Source: Gammaproteobacteria bacterium (lineage in GTDB: Bacteria > Pseudomonadota > Gammaproteobacteria > Steroidobacterales > Woeseiaceae). Taken from it: a stretch of 64,000 nucleotides of DNA. Position numbers and translations under genes: made by a program. Position 1 is the stretch's first letter. Every line of letters begins with the position of its first letter. Below are positions 57,077 to 64,000 of the stretch, one piece after another. Below the pieces are notes generated by a model. That model was not told where the DNA came from and searched no databases. It saw only the letters and a list, made by a program, of their open reading frames with translations. The stretch covers positions 1 to 64,000 of the forward strand of contig JAACFE010000006.1 of assembly GCA_009937525.1 (NCBI GenBank), written 5' to 3'.

Positions 57077-57986
57077 TTCGATCGCCCGTTTCTACGCATC
57101 GTGGTTGCTGTTGCTGCTGGTTGCCTGTGCACCCGAACCCGGCGACGGTCCTGCGAGTGAGGCCGCCGAGGTTGATAAGGCCCCGGAATCGGTCAGTGGG
57201 GCGGTCGATTCGGTTGGAGCATATTGCTTTGAATTGACCAGTGCGCGGGATCGCATCCTGCTTGGGGAGCCGCTCGCGCTTCTGGTGTCACTGAAGAATT
57301 GTTCAGATCAGTCTGTCGAAGTTCGCAATCTCCTCGCGCCCGAGTATGGTTTGCTGGGAATCCGGGTCGGATATTTGGACAATGAGCAGTTCTACGATCC
57401 GCCGGTGCGCAGGGACGGTCGTGGCAAAGGTTACGTCGAGCTCGCTGTCGGTGAGGCTATCGCGGCGACGATTCCTGTGTATTTTGGCCGTGACGGATGG
57501 CTGCTGGGTATGCCAGGCCAGTACTCCTTCCAGGCCGAGTATCTTGTTGACGATGTAGAGGTCACATCCGGTAGAGTTACCGTTCAGGTTGACGCACCGT
57601 CCAGTGAGAAACATCAGTCTGCTGCGAACAGCTTTATGAGTCCTGCCGCGGCCAGGTACTACTTTCTTGGGGGTGGTGACGACCGGGGGCGCGAAGCGCT
57701 GCGCGCCCTCGCCGAGGAACACCCGGGTACTCCATGGGCTGCCTACGCAGGCCTCGGTCTCGCAATCGACGCGGTGAGCAGTAGCACCGACGAGATTCAC
57801 GAAGTGGCGTGCCAGTCGCTCTTTGTGTCAATCCATGATGTCGAAAACGACTGGATCAGTGCACTGCGTGGCTACGAAACCCTGTCGGATTGTAGCGATG
57901 ATACGAGCTCGGATTCGGATTGGGATCGTGCCCGCGACGAATTCGTACACCGCCACCCGATAGCCGGAACGATCTTGAACGATTGA
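57069..57986 (+). CDS. Lipoprotein related to the subtilase C-terminal domain
   Basis: The 305-residue product has a lipobox LLLVACAPE. Its central part (LLGEPLALLVSLKNCSDQS, LLAPEYGLLGIRV, VYFGRDGWLLGMPGQYSF) aligns with the protease tail (VVGEPVTLTVAVVNAGDES, LLSPEYGFLSVLV, VFFGSNGWTFEMPGNYEI). Both then have a GGGD motif (YFLGGGDDRGREALR / YMGGGDHLEYGASRL). TTG 57069 overlaps the protease stop by 8 bp behind GGAGAGG, so translation is coupled. Possible roles are anchor, inhibitor or chaperone for the protease; this is inference from homology and coupling. Confidence 0.8.
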   Translation: MISSIARFYASWLLLLLVACAPEPGDGPASEAAEVDKAPESVSGAVDSVGAYCFELTSARDRILLGEPLALLVSLKNCSDQSVEVRNLLAPEYGLLGIRVGYLDNEQFYDPPVRRDGRGKGYVELAVGEAIAATIPVYFGRDGWLLGMPGQYSFQAEYLVDDVEVTSGRVTVQVDAPSSEKHQSAANSFMSPAAARYYFLGGGDDRGREALRALAEEHPGTPWAAYAGLGLAIDAVSSSTDEIHEVACQSLFVSIHDVENDWISALRGYETLSDCSDDTSSDSDWDRARDEFVHRHPIAGTILND

Positions 57987-58378
57987 CAGTCGTATCAGAG
58001 CTGGCGCCCGCGACCGTGTTTGAGCGTTGCGTAAACCAGTTACGCTTCGTTCAGTACGGTTGTATGTTTCAAGCAATAGGAGCCCCAGTAGCTGCTTATC
58101 AAATACAATAAAATCAAACACGTAGTTTTCCAAGAAATCCACGTATCGGTGGTTCAACCGAGCGGCAGAGCAACGGCGGTCGACGAGGGCACTGAGAAGG
58201 GGTGAGCATGGTGAGTCCGCTGCGCCCCTGGCAACCAAACAGACTCAAATGTGTCTAAGGCCGCGTCGCTAAGGATTCGGTACGGGTTACGCGCGTGTTT
58301 AAACCCTGCATCGAGTATCGAAGATGCGATCAACACGCAGTGACTGTAGAGTCTGGTGTACACAGATAAGGAATAACA
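57987..58378. other. Intergenic region, 392 bp
   Basis: The region separates the protease-associated lipoprotein from the aminopeptidase gene. An A/T-rich stretch (about 58096-58125, CAAATACAATAAAATC) stands out against the GC-rich surroundings. No open frame, clear promoter, hairpin or repeat could be supported. A TAAGGAATAAC sequence at the right end supplies the RBS of the next gene. Confidence 0.5.
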
Positions 58379-61105
58379 ATGAAAGCATCCAGGTCGTTGA
58401 TAGTACTAGCCTGCCTGTTCACCCTGGCCTTCGTCGCCGGCTGCTCGAAGTCCGATGCACCGGTGGAGGATCGGCCCTCGACGGCGAATCAAGGTGCGTT
58501 GATCGAGTCCGAGGCGCCCACAGGACGCCTGGGCAACACGGTCGTACCGACCCACTATCGCCTCGAACTCAGGATCGATCCCACGCAGGAGTCGTTTTCC
58601 GGCAAGGTGTCGATCGATGTGCGGGTCAGCGATGCACTCGACAGCATGTGGCTGCACGGCAAGGGTTTCGAGATCGATGAGATCGTCCTTACCGACGCCG
58701 CAGGTAACCGGGTGGCGGCAACCTACGAGCAAAAGCATGACTCGGGCGTTTCACTGGTATCGCTGGATCAAACCGTCGACGCGGGGACGGTGACGCTCGA
58801 CATCAGTTTCCGCCGGCCATTCGAGACCGGTACCAACGGCCTGTTCAGAGTCCTGCGAGGCGAAGACGCCTACGCGGCCACGCAAATGGAGCCGATCGCC
58901 GCGAGAAAAGCGTTCCCGGGGTTCGACGAGCCTGCATTCAAGGTGCCGTTCGATCTCACTCTCGTGACGCGCCCTGATCACGTGGCCATCACGACCACGC
59001 CCGAGGTCGCAACGGAGGCACTCGATGACGGTTACGTACGTCGTGTCTTTGAGACGACGCGGCCCATGCCGACCTATCTCCTCGCGTTCGCCGTGGGGCC
59101 CTACGATCTCGTCGATTACGGCACGATCCCCGCGAACGCGATCCGTGATCGCGAGTTGCCACTCCGCGCAATCGCGGCCCGCGGCCTCGGCAACCGGCTG
59201 GACTACGCGCTCGAGAACACCGACGGACTACTTACCGTACTCGAGCAGTACTTCGGTACACCGTACCCATACAGGAAACTCGATTTAATCGCCGTCCCCG
59301 GGGGATTCGGTGGTGCGATGGAGAACATCGGTGCGATTACGTACAACGAGTATCTCGTGCTGCTGGACGAGAATTCGCCGATCAGCCAGCGTCGCAGTTA
59401 CACCGCCGTCCATGCCCACGAACTCGGACACATGTGGTTCGGCAACCTGGTCACACCCGAATGGTGGAACGACATCTGGCTCAACGAGGCCTTCGCGAGC
59501 TGGATCATGTTCAAGGCTGCGGATGCCTACTGGCCGGACGGCGAATTTGACCGCGAAACCCAGAAGCGCGCACTCAATGCCATGGGCAATGACTCGCTCG
59601 CGGCCGCGCGCCAGATCCGTGAGCCGGTGGACCACAACCACAGCATCAGCGATGCCTTCGACAGCATTACCTACCAGAAGGGTGGCGGCGTGTTGGCGAT
59701 GCTCGAGCGCTACGTCGGCGAGGACGCCTTTCAGGCGGGCGTCCGGCTGCACATGAAGCGCCACGCGGACAAAACGGCCACCGCCGAGGATTTTATTGCT
59801 TCGGTTGCCGAAGGTTCCGACCGTGCCGAGATTGAATCCGCTTTCAAGTCGTTTATCGAACAACCGGGCGTACCGTTATTGTCGACACGCCTCGACTGCA
59901 CGGATCCCGAGAATCCCCGGCTCGTCGTCAGCCAGCAGCGTTATGCGCCGCTCGGGTCGGCGATCGAGACGAACTCCGGTCAATGGCACGTCCCGATGTG
60001 CATTGCCTATTCGACAGGCGGAGAAGAGGGGAGCCAGTGCGTCCTGCTAGGCGAAACCGAGCAAACGATTGACCTCGATGCTGACAGCTGCCCGTCTCTC
60101 GTACATCCCAACGCAGATGGCGCCGGCTACTACCGCTTCGCATTCGACGATGCCGGCTGGCTGAGCCTAATTCACGAGGTACCCGACATGGCCCCGGCGG
60201 AGGCGCTTGCACTCGGAGACAGCCTTTATGCGGCATTCCGGGCCGGTAAAGTATCGGGCGACACCTACACCGCCGGAATGGTGGCGCTGGTCAATCACGA
60301 TACCTGGGATGTCGCGGATGCTGCGACCAACCACCTGGAGTCCATCACCAATATCCTCGATGTAAAGCAGCTGCCCGATGTGGAGCAAGCTTTTCGGGAC
60401 ATCGTGGGACCGCGCTACGCCGGCCTGCCGGACGCTGACGATGCCGGAACGGCGTTGCTACGCCAACGTATGCAGAGATTCCTCGTTGTAATGGCAAAAG
60501 ACCAGGCGATGCGCGAACCGCTGGCCCGCCAGGCGGCAGCAAGGATCGGTCTGGACGGCGAGCCCGACCCGTCGGCCGCACCCGCCGGCGAACTCGAGAC
60601 CATTCTCAGTATCGGCGTGCAGGACATCGGGGAGCCGTTCTTCGACCTGTTGCTGGAGCAGGCACAGACCGACGACGACCCGGCATTCCGTGCCGCGGCG
60701 CGAGGTGCACTCGCTCGCGTGGAGGATCCGGCGCTGGTCCGGAAACTGCAGGCGGCGGTGCTGGAAGGCAAATTCCAGGGGTCCGAATTTCTCGGTATCG
60801 TATTCCGGCAGATGGCCCGCGAGGCTACGACAGAGCTGACCTATGCATGGCTGAGGGAAAATTACGACGCGATCGCGGAGCGGCTTCCGGACTCATACCG
60901 TGCCCGGGCGCTGCCCGCGTTCGGGAGTGCATTCTGCAGTGCCGAGCGGGCCGATGAGTGGCAGGCGTTCATCGAAGCACGCGCGGAACAATTGCCCGGC
61001 TACGAGCGGTCGCTCGCGCAGGCAATCGAAACCGTACGTCTCTGCGCTGCCCTGCGGGATGCCAAGGCGGCCGAACTCGTAACCGCGTTCCGGAACTACC
61101 AGTAA
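58379..61105 (+). CDS. M1-family zinc aminopeptidase lipoprotein
   Basis: The 908-residue protein has a lipobox FVAGC (Cys near 22), so it is membrane-anchored outside the cytoplasm. M1 features are complete: substrate-binding GAMEN at 312-316, zinc motif HELGH at 347-351 with Glu348 catalytic, third ligand Glu370 in WLNEAFA, and a Tyr-rich segment after it (SITYQKGGGVLAMLERYVG). The C-terminal half is the helical ERAP1-like domain. It removes N-terminal amino acids from peptides, feeding peptide uptake. It appears monocistronic, with a long upstream gap. Confidence 0.94.
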   Translation: MKASRSLIVLACLFTLAFVAGCSKSDAPVEDRPSTANQGALIESEAPTGRLGNTVVPTHYRLELRIDPTQESFSGKVSIDVRVSDALDSMWLHGKGFEIDEIVLTDAAGNRVAATYEQKHDSGVSLVSLDQTVDAGTVTLDISFRRPFETGTNGLFRVLRGEDAYAATQMEPIAARKAFPGFDEPAFKVPFDLTLVTRPDHVAITTTPEVATEALDDGYVRRVFETTRPMPTYLLAFAVGPYDLVDYGTIPANAIRDRELPLRAIAARGLGNRLDYALENTDGLLTVLEQYFGTPYPYRKLDLIAVPGGFGGAMENIGAITYNEYLVLLDENSPISQRRSYTAVHAHELGHMWFGNLVTPEWWNDIWLNEAFASWIMFKAADAYWPDGEFDRETQKRALNAMGNDSLAAARQIREPVDHNHSISDAFDSITYQKGGGVLAMLERYVGEDAFQAGVRLHMKRHADKTATAEDFIASVAEGSDRAEIESAFKSFIEQPGVPLLSTRLDCTDPENPRLVVSQQRYAPLGSAIETNSGQWHVPMCIAYSTGGEEGSQCVLLGETEQTIDLDADSCPSLVHPNADGAGYYRFAFDDAGWLSLIHEVPDMAPAEALALGDSLYAAFRAGKVSGDTYTAGMVALVNHDTWDVADAATNHLESITNILDVKQLPDVEQAFRDIVGPRYAGLPDADDAGTALLRQRMQRFLVVMAKDQAMREPLARQAAARIGLDGEPDPSAAPAGELETILSIGVQDIGEPFFDLLLEQAQTDDDPAFRAAARGALARVEDPALVRKLQAAVLEGKFQGSEFLGIVFRQMAREATTELTYAWLRENYDAIAERLPDSYRARALPAFGSAFCSAERADEWQAFIEARAEQLPGYERSLAQAIETVRLCAALRDAKAAELVTAFRNYQ

Positions 61106-61386
61106 GCGGGGCAGACACCCGGGAAGTGGTTGATAAAAGCTATCGGCACCAATAATGAACAAGCGATAGCCGGGCTGTGTGACATTTGCGTGTATAACCT
61201 GTGTGTCATTATATGCGGTAAGGGGATGTGGTCGTCTCGGCCCGGTATTGGCAGACTCCCGGATGAATCGTTGGAATCTACGCAATCCGCCACATACTGG
61301 TCTTGCTGGTCCTTTTCACCACTGCCTGAGGCGGTAAACTTGGCGCGTGGTTCCAATTGCGGTCAACCAAAACGGATTGTAGTGCC

Positions 61387-62274
61387 ATGACTGCTATAGC
61401 CCGCTTTCGCCCACGACGTTCCTGCCTGTACGTGCCCGGCGCTAACGCCCGGGCAATGGAAAAAGCGAAGACGCTGCCCGCGGATGCCGTGATCCTCGAC
61501 CTGGAGGATGCCGTCGCACCCGATGCAAAGACGGATGCGAGGGACGCCGTCCTGGCCGCGGTCGGTGACCGGGCTTACGGCGCCCGCGAAGTCCTGATCC
61601 GGGTGAACGGGCTCGACACCGGCTGGGGGCGGGACGATCTCGCCATGGCCGCGTCGGCCGGCGTCGATGGGGTGGTAGTCCCGAAGGTAACGAGAGGCAA
61701 GGACGTTCGCGCGGTCGATCGGTACCTGAAGAAGGCAGGGGCATCGCCGGACCTCGGCCTGTGGGTAATGATCGAGACGCCGCTGGCGGTCCTTAATATC
61801 AAGAAGATCGCGAAGGCGTCGGCAAAGACGCGGCTGACCGGCTTCGTGATGGGAACCAACGACCTGGCGAGGGAGTACCAAGCGGTGCCGACGCCCGATC
61901 GCCTTGCGTTCCTGTTTTCACTGTCGGCGGCGGTGGTGGCCGCCCGCGCGTACGGTCTTGCTGCGATCGACGGCGTTTACAACGACATCAAAAATGAAGC
62001 GGGGCTGGCGGCAGAGTGCGAGCAGGGCAGGGTGCTCGGGTTCGACGGCAAGACCCTGATCCACCCCTCGCAGATCGAGGTTGCCAACCGGATCTTCTCG
62101 CCCGGCGAGGCCGAGCTCGGCGACGCAAGGGCTGTGGTCGAGGCTTTTGCACTCCCCGAGAATCAGGGCAGAGGCGTCATCAGCCTCAACGGGCAGATGG
62201 TCGAGTTGCTGCATCTCGCGCAGGCCGAGCGGCTGATCGCGATCGACGACGCGATCAGGAAACTGGCGTCATAA
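61387..62274 (+). CDS. HpcH/HpaI aldolase, CitE-like acyl-CoA lyase
   Basis: The 295-residue TIM-barrel protein opens RRSCLYVPGANARAMEKA and has ADAVILDLEDAVAPDAK, VRVNGLDT-type (LIRVNGLDTGWG), MIETPLAVLN and FVMGTNDLAREY motifs with the C-terminal GKTLIHPSQIEVAN. This is the malyl/methylmalyl/citramalyl-CoA lyase group, which cleaves beta-hydroxyacyl-CoA thioesters with Mg2+ held by the conserved Glu and Asp. The exact substrate is uncertain. Neighbouring methylmalonyl-CoA genes favour a C4-C5 acyl-CoA. ATG 61387 directly precedes family sequence; the frame is open 30 bp upstream. It converges with the FabD-like gene. Confidence 0.85.
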   Translation: MTAIARFRPRRSCLYVPGANARAMEKAKTLPADAVILDLEDAVAPDAKTDARDAVLAAVGDRAYGAREVLIRVNGLDTGWGRDDLAMAASAGVDGVVVPKVTRGKDVRAVDRYLKKAGASPDLGLWVMIETPLAVLNIKKIAKASAKTRLTGFVMGTNDLAREYQAVPTPDRLAFLFSLSAAVVAARAYGLAAIDGVYNDIKNEAGLAAECEQGRVLGFDGKTLIHPSQIEVANRIFSPGEAELGDARAVVEAFALPENQGRGVISLNGQMVELLHLAQAERLIAIDDAIRKLAS

Positions 62275-62285
62275 AGCGGTTTACC

Positions 62286-63281
62286 TTAGCTCGCCTCAGG
62301 ATTGTTCACGAAGTCCGCCGTCTCCCTGATGGTCGGCGCATTGATCGCCGACCGGTACTGCGCTTCGTATTCGGCCGCCTTGCTGGCCCGCTTGATCATA
62401 CCTTCCAGGTTCGGCCGCTTGCCGTCAGGGGTCTCCGCGGAGCCGATGCCGCCGCCGAACTCGAAGATCATCTTCACGCCTGCTCCGAATGCCGTCAGCA
62501 GGTTCGCGTGCCACATCACCGGGTTGAACAGCTGGTAGTACAGGCCTTCCCGGATCGTTGCCGGATCGTCCTCGTGGAAGCCGCCCGTGTAATTCGACAG
62601 GACGCGCGCTTCGGCTGACCCGAAACTGGCTTCTTCCAGCACCGGTCGAAACAGCTCTGCCGCCTTGTCCATGTAATAGGTATGGAAGGCACCTTCGGTC
62701 TTCAACCGTACCGGACGTTTTCTCGCGAACTGTTCCTGGACCTCCTGCTCCACCATTTCCAGGTCTTCGGCCCGGCCGCCGACGACCGTTTGCTCGGGCA
62801 GGTTGCAGCCGGCAACCGCGCAGCGGTGCTTCTCGGCGATAGGCCTGATGACGTCGAGCGCCAGCGGGAAGGCGCTCATCTCGCCTTCGCCGTGGGTGCC
62901 CATCAGCTCGCCACGTTTCTGCACGAGCTTGAGGGCGCTTTCGAAACTGAGGACCCTGGCTGCAACGAGCGCCGTGTATTCGCCGAGACTGTGCCCGGCG
63001 GCGATAGCGGGTTTCAGGCGATCGTCGGTCAGTTCCCTGAAGATCTCCAGGCACGCGACGGAGTGGGTCAGCAACGCCGGTTGTGTATACCGGGTGAGGT
63101 TGAGCTTGTCCTCCGGGTCCTCGAAGGAAAGCTCCGCGATGTCGTAACCGAGAACTTCGCTCGCCTCCGCGTAGACCTTTCTGGCAACAGCAAACTCCTC
63201 GTGGAGATCGCTGCCCATGCCCGCGTATTGAGAGCCCTGGCCGGGGAAGACGTAAAGGATGTGTTGTTCGTAGTCGGGCAT
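62286..63281 (-). CDS. FabD-like acyltransferase (malonyl-CoA:ACP transacylase fold)
   Basis: The 331-residue protein has YVFPGQGSQYAGMG at the start, the nucleophile Ser98 in AAGHSLGEYTAL, catalytic His in KTEGAFHTYYM and the Arg-containing LVQKRGELM segment, all of the acyltransferase family. It is not in a fab operon and differs from housekeeping FabD in the C-terminal half (FGGGIGSAETPDGKRPNLEGM). It may serve a dedicated acyl carrier or a polyketide-like or acyl-CoA pathway. It lies 31 bp downstream of a VOC gene in the same direction, with meaB before that. Confidence 0.85.
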   Translation of the reverse strand: MPDYEQHILYVFPGQGSQYAGMGSDLHEEFAVARKVYAEASEVLGYDIAELSFEDPEDKLNLTRYTQPALLTHSVACLEIFRELTDDRLKPAIAAGHSLGEYTALVAARVLSFESALKLVQKRGELMGTHGEGEMSAFPLALDVIRPIAEKHRCAVAGCNLPEQTVVGGRAEDLEMVEQEVQEQFARKRPVRLKTEGAFHTYYMDKAAELFRPVLEEASFGSAEARVLSNYTGGFHEDDPATIREGLYYQLFNPVMWHANLLTAFGAGVKMIFEFGGGIGSAETPDGKRPNLEGMIKRASKAAEYEAQYRSAINAPTIRETADFVNNPEAS

Positions 63282-63312
63282 TGCACCGATACTCCGTTTT
63301 CTTTGAATCAGT

Positions 63313-63786
63313 TTACGTTAGCCTTTCGAACGCTTCACGCACCTCGGGCGGCGCCTGGACCAGTTCGATCAGTACGCCTTCCCCGCCGATGGGCAACTCG
63401 TCGCTGGCTTTCGGGTGGATGAAACAGATGTCGAAACCGGATGCGCCCTTGCGGATGCCGCCGGGCGCGAACCGTACGCCCTGGCTGCTCAGCCATTCGA
63501 CCGCCGCCGGCAGATCGTCGATCCACAGCCCGACATGATTGAGCGGCGGCGTCTGTACCCGGGGCTTCGCGTCCGGGTCGAGCGGCTGCATGAGGTCGAC
63601 CTCCACCTTCAGCGGGCCGGCACCGAGCACGGCGATGTCCTCGTCTACGTTCTCCCTTTCGCTCTGGTAGGTGCCGCTCAGCTCGAGGCCGAGGGTATCC
63701 ACCCACAGCGAGCGCAGGCGGGCTTTGTCCAGTCCGCTTACCGCGATCTGCTGTATCCCCAGCACCTTGAATGGCCGGTCATTCAT
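63313..63786 (-). CDS. VOC-family protein, methylmalonyl-CoA epimerase/glyoxalase-like
   Basis: The 157-residue protein has two betaalphabetabetabeta halves of the vicinal oxygen chelate fold: [20 protein letters not shown] and [20 protein letters not shown]. Candidate metal ligands are in [16 protein letters not shown] and VLIELVQAP. The wording fits lactoylglutathione-lyase-like and methylmalonyl-CoA epimerase proteins. The upstream partner meaB favours the epimerase, which interconverts (R)- and (S)-methylmalonyl-CoA; this is inference. It is 23 bp after meaB. Confidence 0.82.
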   Translation of the reverse strand: MNDRPFKVLGIQQIAVSGLDKARLRSLWVDTLGLELSGTYQSERENVDEDIAVLGAGPLKVEVDLMQPLDPDAKPRVQTPPLNHVGLWIDDLPAAVEWLSSQGVRFAPGGIRKGASGFDICFIHPKASDELPIGGEGVLIELVQAPPEVREAFERLT

Positions 63787-63809
63787 GTCTACCTCCGGGT
63801 CGGGACTGC

Positions 63810-64000
63810 TTACCCTGTGTCTTTATGGCGTTCGAGGAAGATCTCGAGCAGTGTTCGTGCCGCAATGGTCGGCGGCATTTTGCCCTCGCTGGTCGCGGCT
63901 TCCAGTTCTGCGAGCCGCTCGCGGACCTGCGGATCGCTTTTCAGTTCTTCGACGAGATTGTCGGCGACGTCCGACCACATCCAGTCCCGGGCCTGCGCCG
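63810..64000 (-). CDS. meaB: MeaB/ArgK-family GTPase, C-terminal fragment (cut by window edge)
   Basis: Reading leftwards from the window edge, 63 codons end at a TAA at 63810. The translated end is [20 protein letters not shown] ... [21 protein letters not shown], matching the C-terminus of MeaB (methylmalonyl-CoA mutase-associated GTPase), which loads and protects the B12 cofactor of the mutase. The GTPase domain lies outside the window. It is the upstream gene of the VOC-FabD-like run. Confidence 0.8.
   Translation of the reverse strand, partial: AQARDWMWSDVADNLVEELKSDPQVRERLAELEAATSEGKMPPTIAARTLLEIFLERHKDTG

Overview
The window is GC-rich, gene-dense DNA from a Gram-negative bacterium. 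Lipoprotein signal peptides, outer-membrane barrels, TonB receptors and an autotransporter barrel all point that way. Cytochrome cd1 nitrite reductase, a Dnr/Fnr-type regulator with TTGAT-N4-ATCAA boxes, NrfHA and many TolB/TPR proteins fit a gammaproteobacterium, perhaps a marine or sediment lineage such as Woeseiales or Chromatiales; that placement is inference. I saw no rRNA, tRNA, CRISPR array, insertion sequence or phage gene.

Layout. 1-6.6 kb: edge-truncated TolB-like membrane protein, orphan molybdenum hydroxylase large subunit with a secreted partner, two-component pair, small secreted protein. 6.9-16.7 kb: amidohydrolase lipoprotein with an extra N-terminal domain, outer-membrane barrel, then two membrane-linked AAA/STAND-like ATPases flanking a DUF5666/DUF2807 lipoprotein. 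16.9-20.0 kb: arsenite methyltransferase with a cysteine-rich MarR repressor and a visible operator, then an amino-acid permease.

20.1-34.4 kb is the standout region, a nitrogen-oxide respiration island. On the minus strand a heme-type TonB receptor precedes a cytochrome cd1 nitrite reductase carrying an additional fused cytochrome c. A Dnr-like regulator is divergent. On the plus strand a second perfect FNR/Dnr box leads into an operon: two tiny membrane proteins, CuA subunit, heme-copper subunit I lacking the active-site tyrosine (NorSY/sNOR-like NO reductase), heme O synthase, SCO/SenC, an unusual cytochrome b-ferredoxin-MvhD fusion, an unknown membrane protein and a bacteriohemerythrin. 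NrfH and a CxxCH-type NrfA follow. The predicted logic is nitrite to NO (NirS), NO to N2O (NorSY), and nitrite to ammonium (NrfHA), so two nitrite fates sit side by side.

34.5-41.8 kb: a second TolB/TPR protein, a duplicated-domain secreted protein, a frameshifted small gene, a large ATPase/TPR protein, DUF4242 and a 39-residue membrane peptide. 42.0-58.0 kb: an accessory cluster of exported hydrolases and proteases. It holds two caspase-fold proteins (one behind a Fur-like box), a TPR-alpha/beta hydrolase, an autotransporter barrel, a frameshifted alpha/beta hydrolase lipoprotein, a subtilase that also carries a zincin-like HExxH motif, and a lipoprotein related to the subtilase C-terminus. 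58.4-64.0 kb: an M1 aminopeptidase lipoprotein, a CitE/HpcH lyase, a FabD-like acyltransferase, a VOC protein resembling methylmalonyl-CoA epimerase and the C-terminus of MeaB, suggesting methylmalonyl/propionyl-CoA metabolism.
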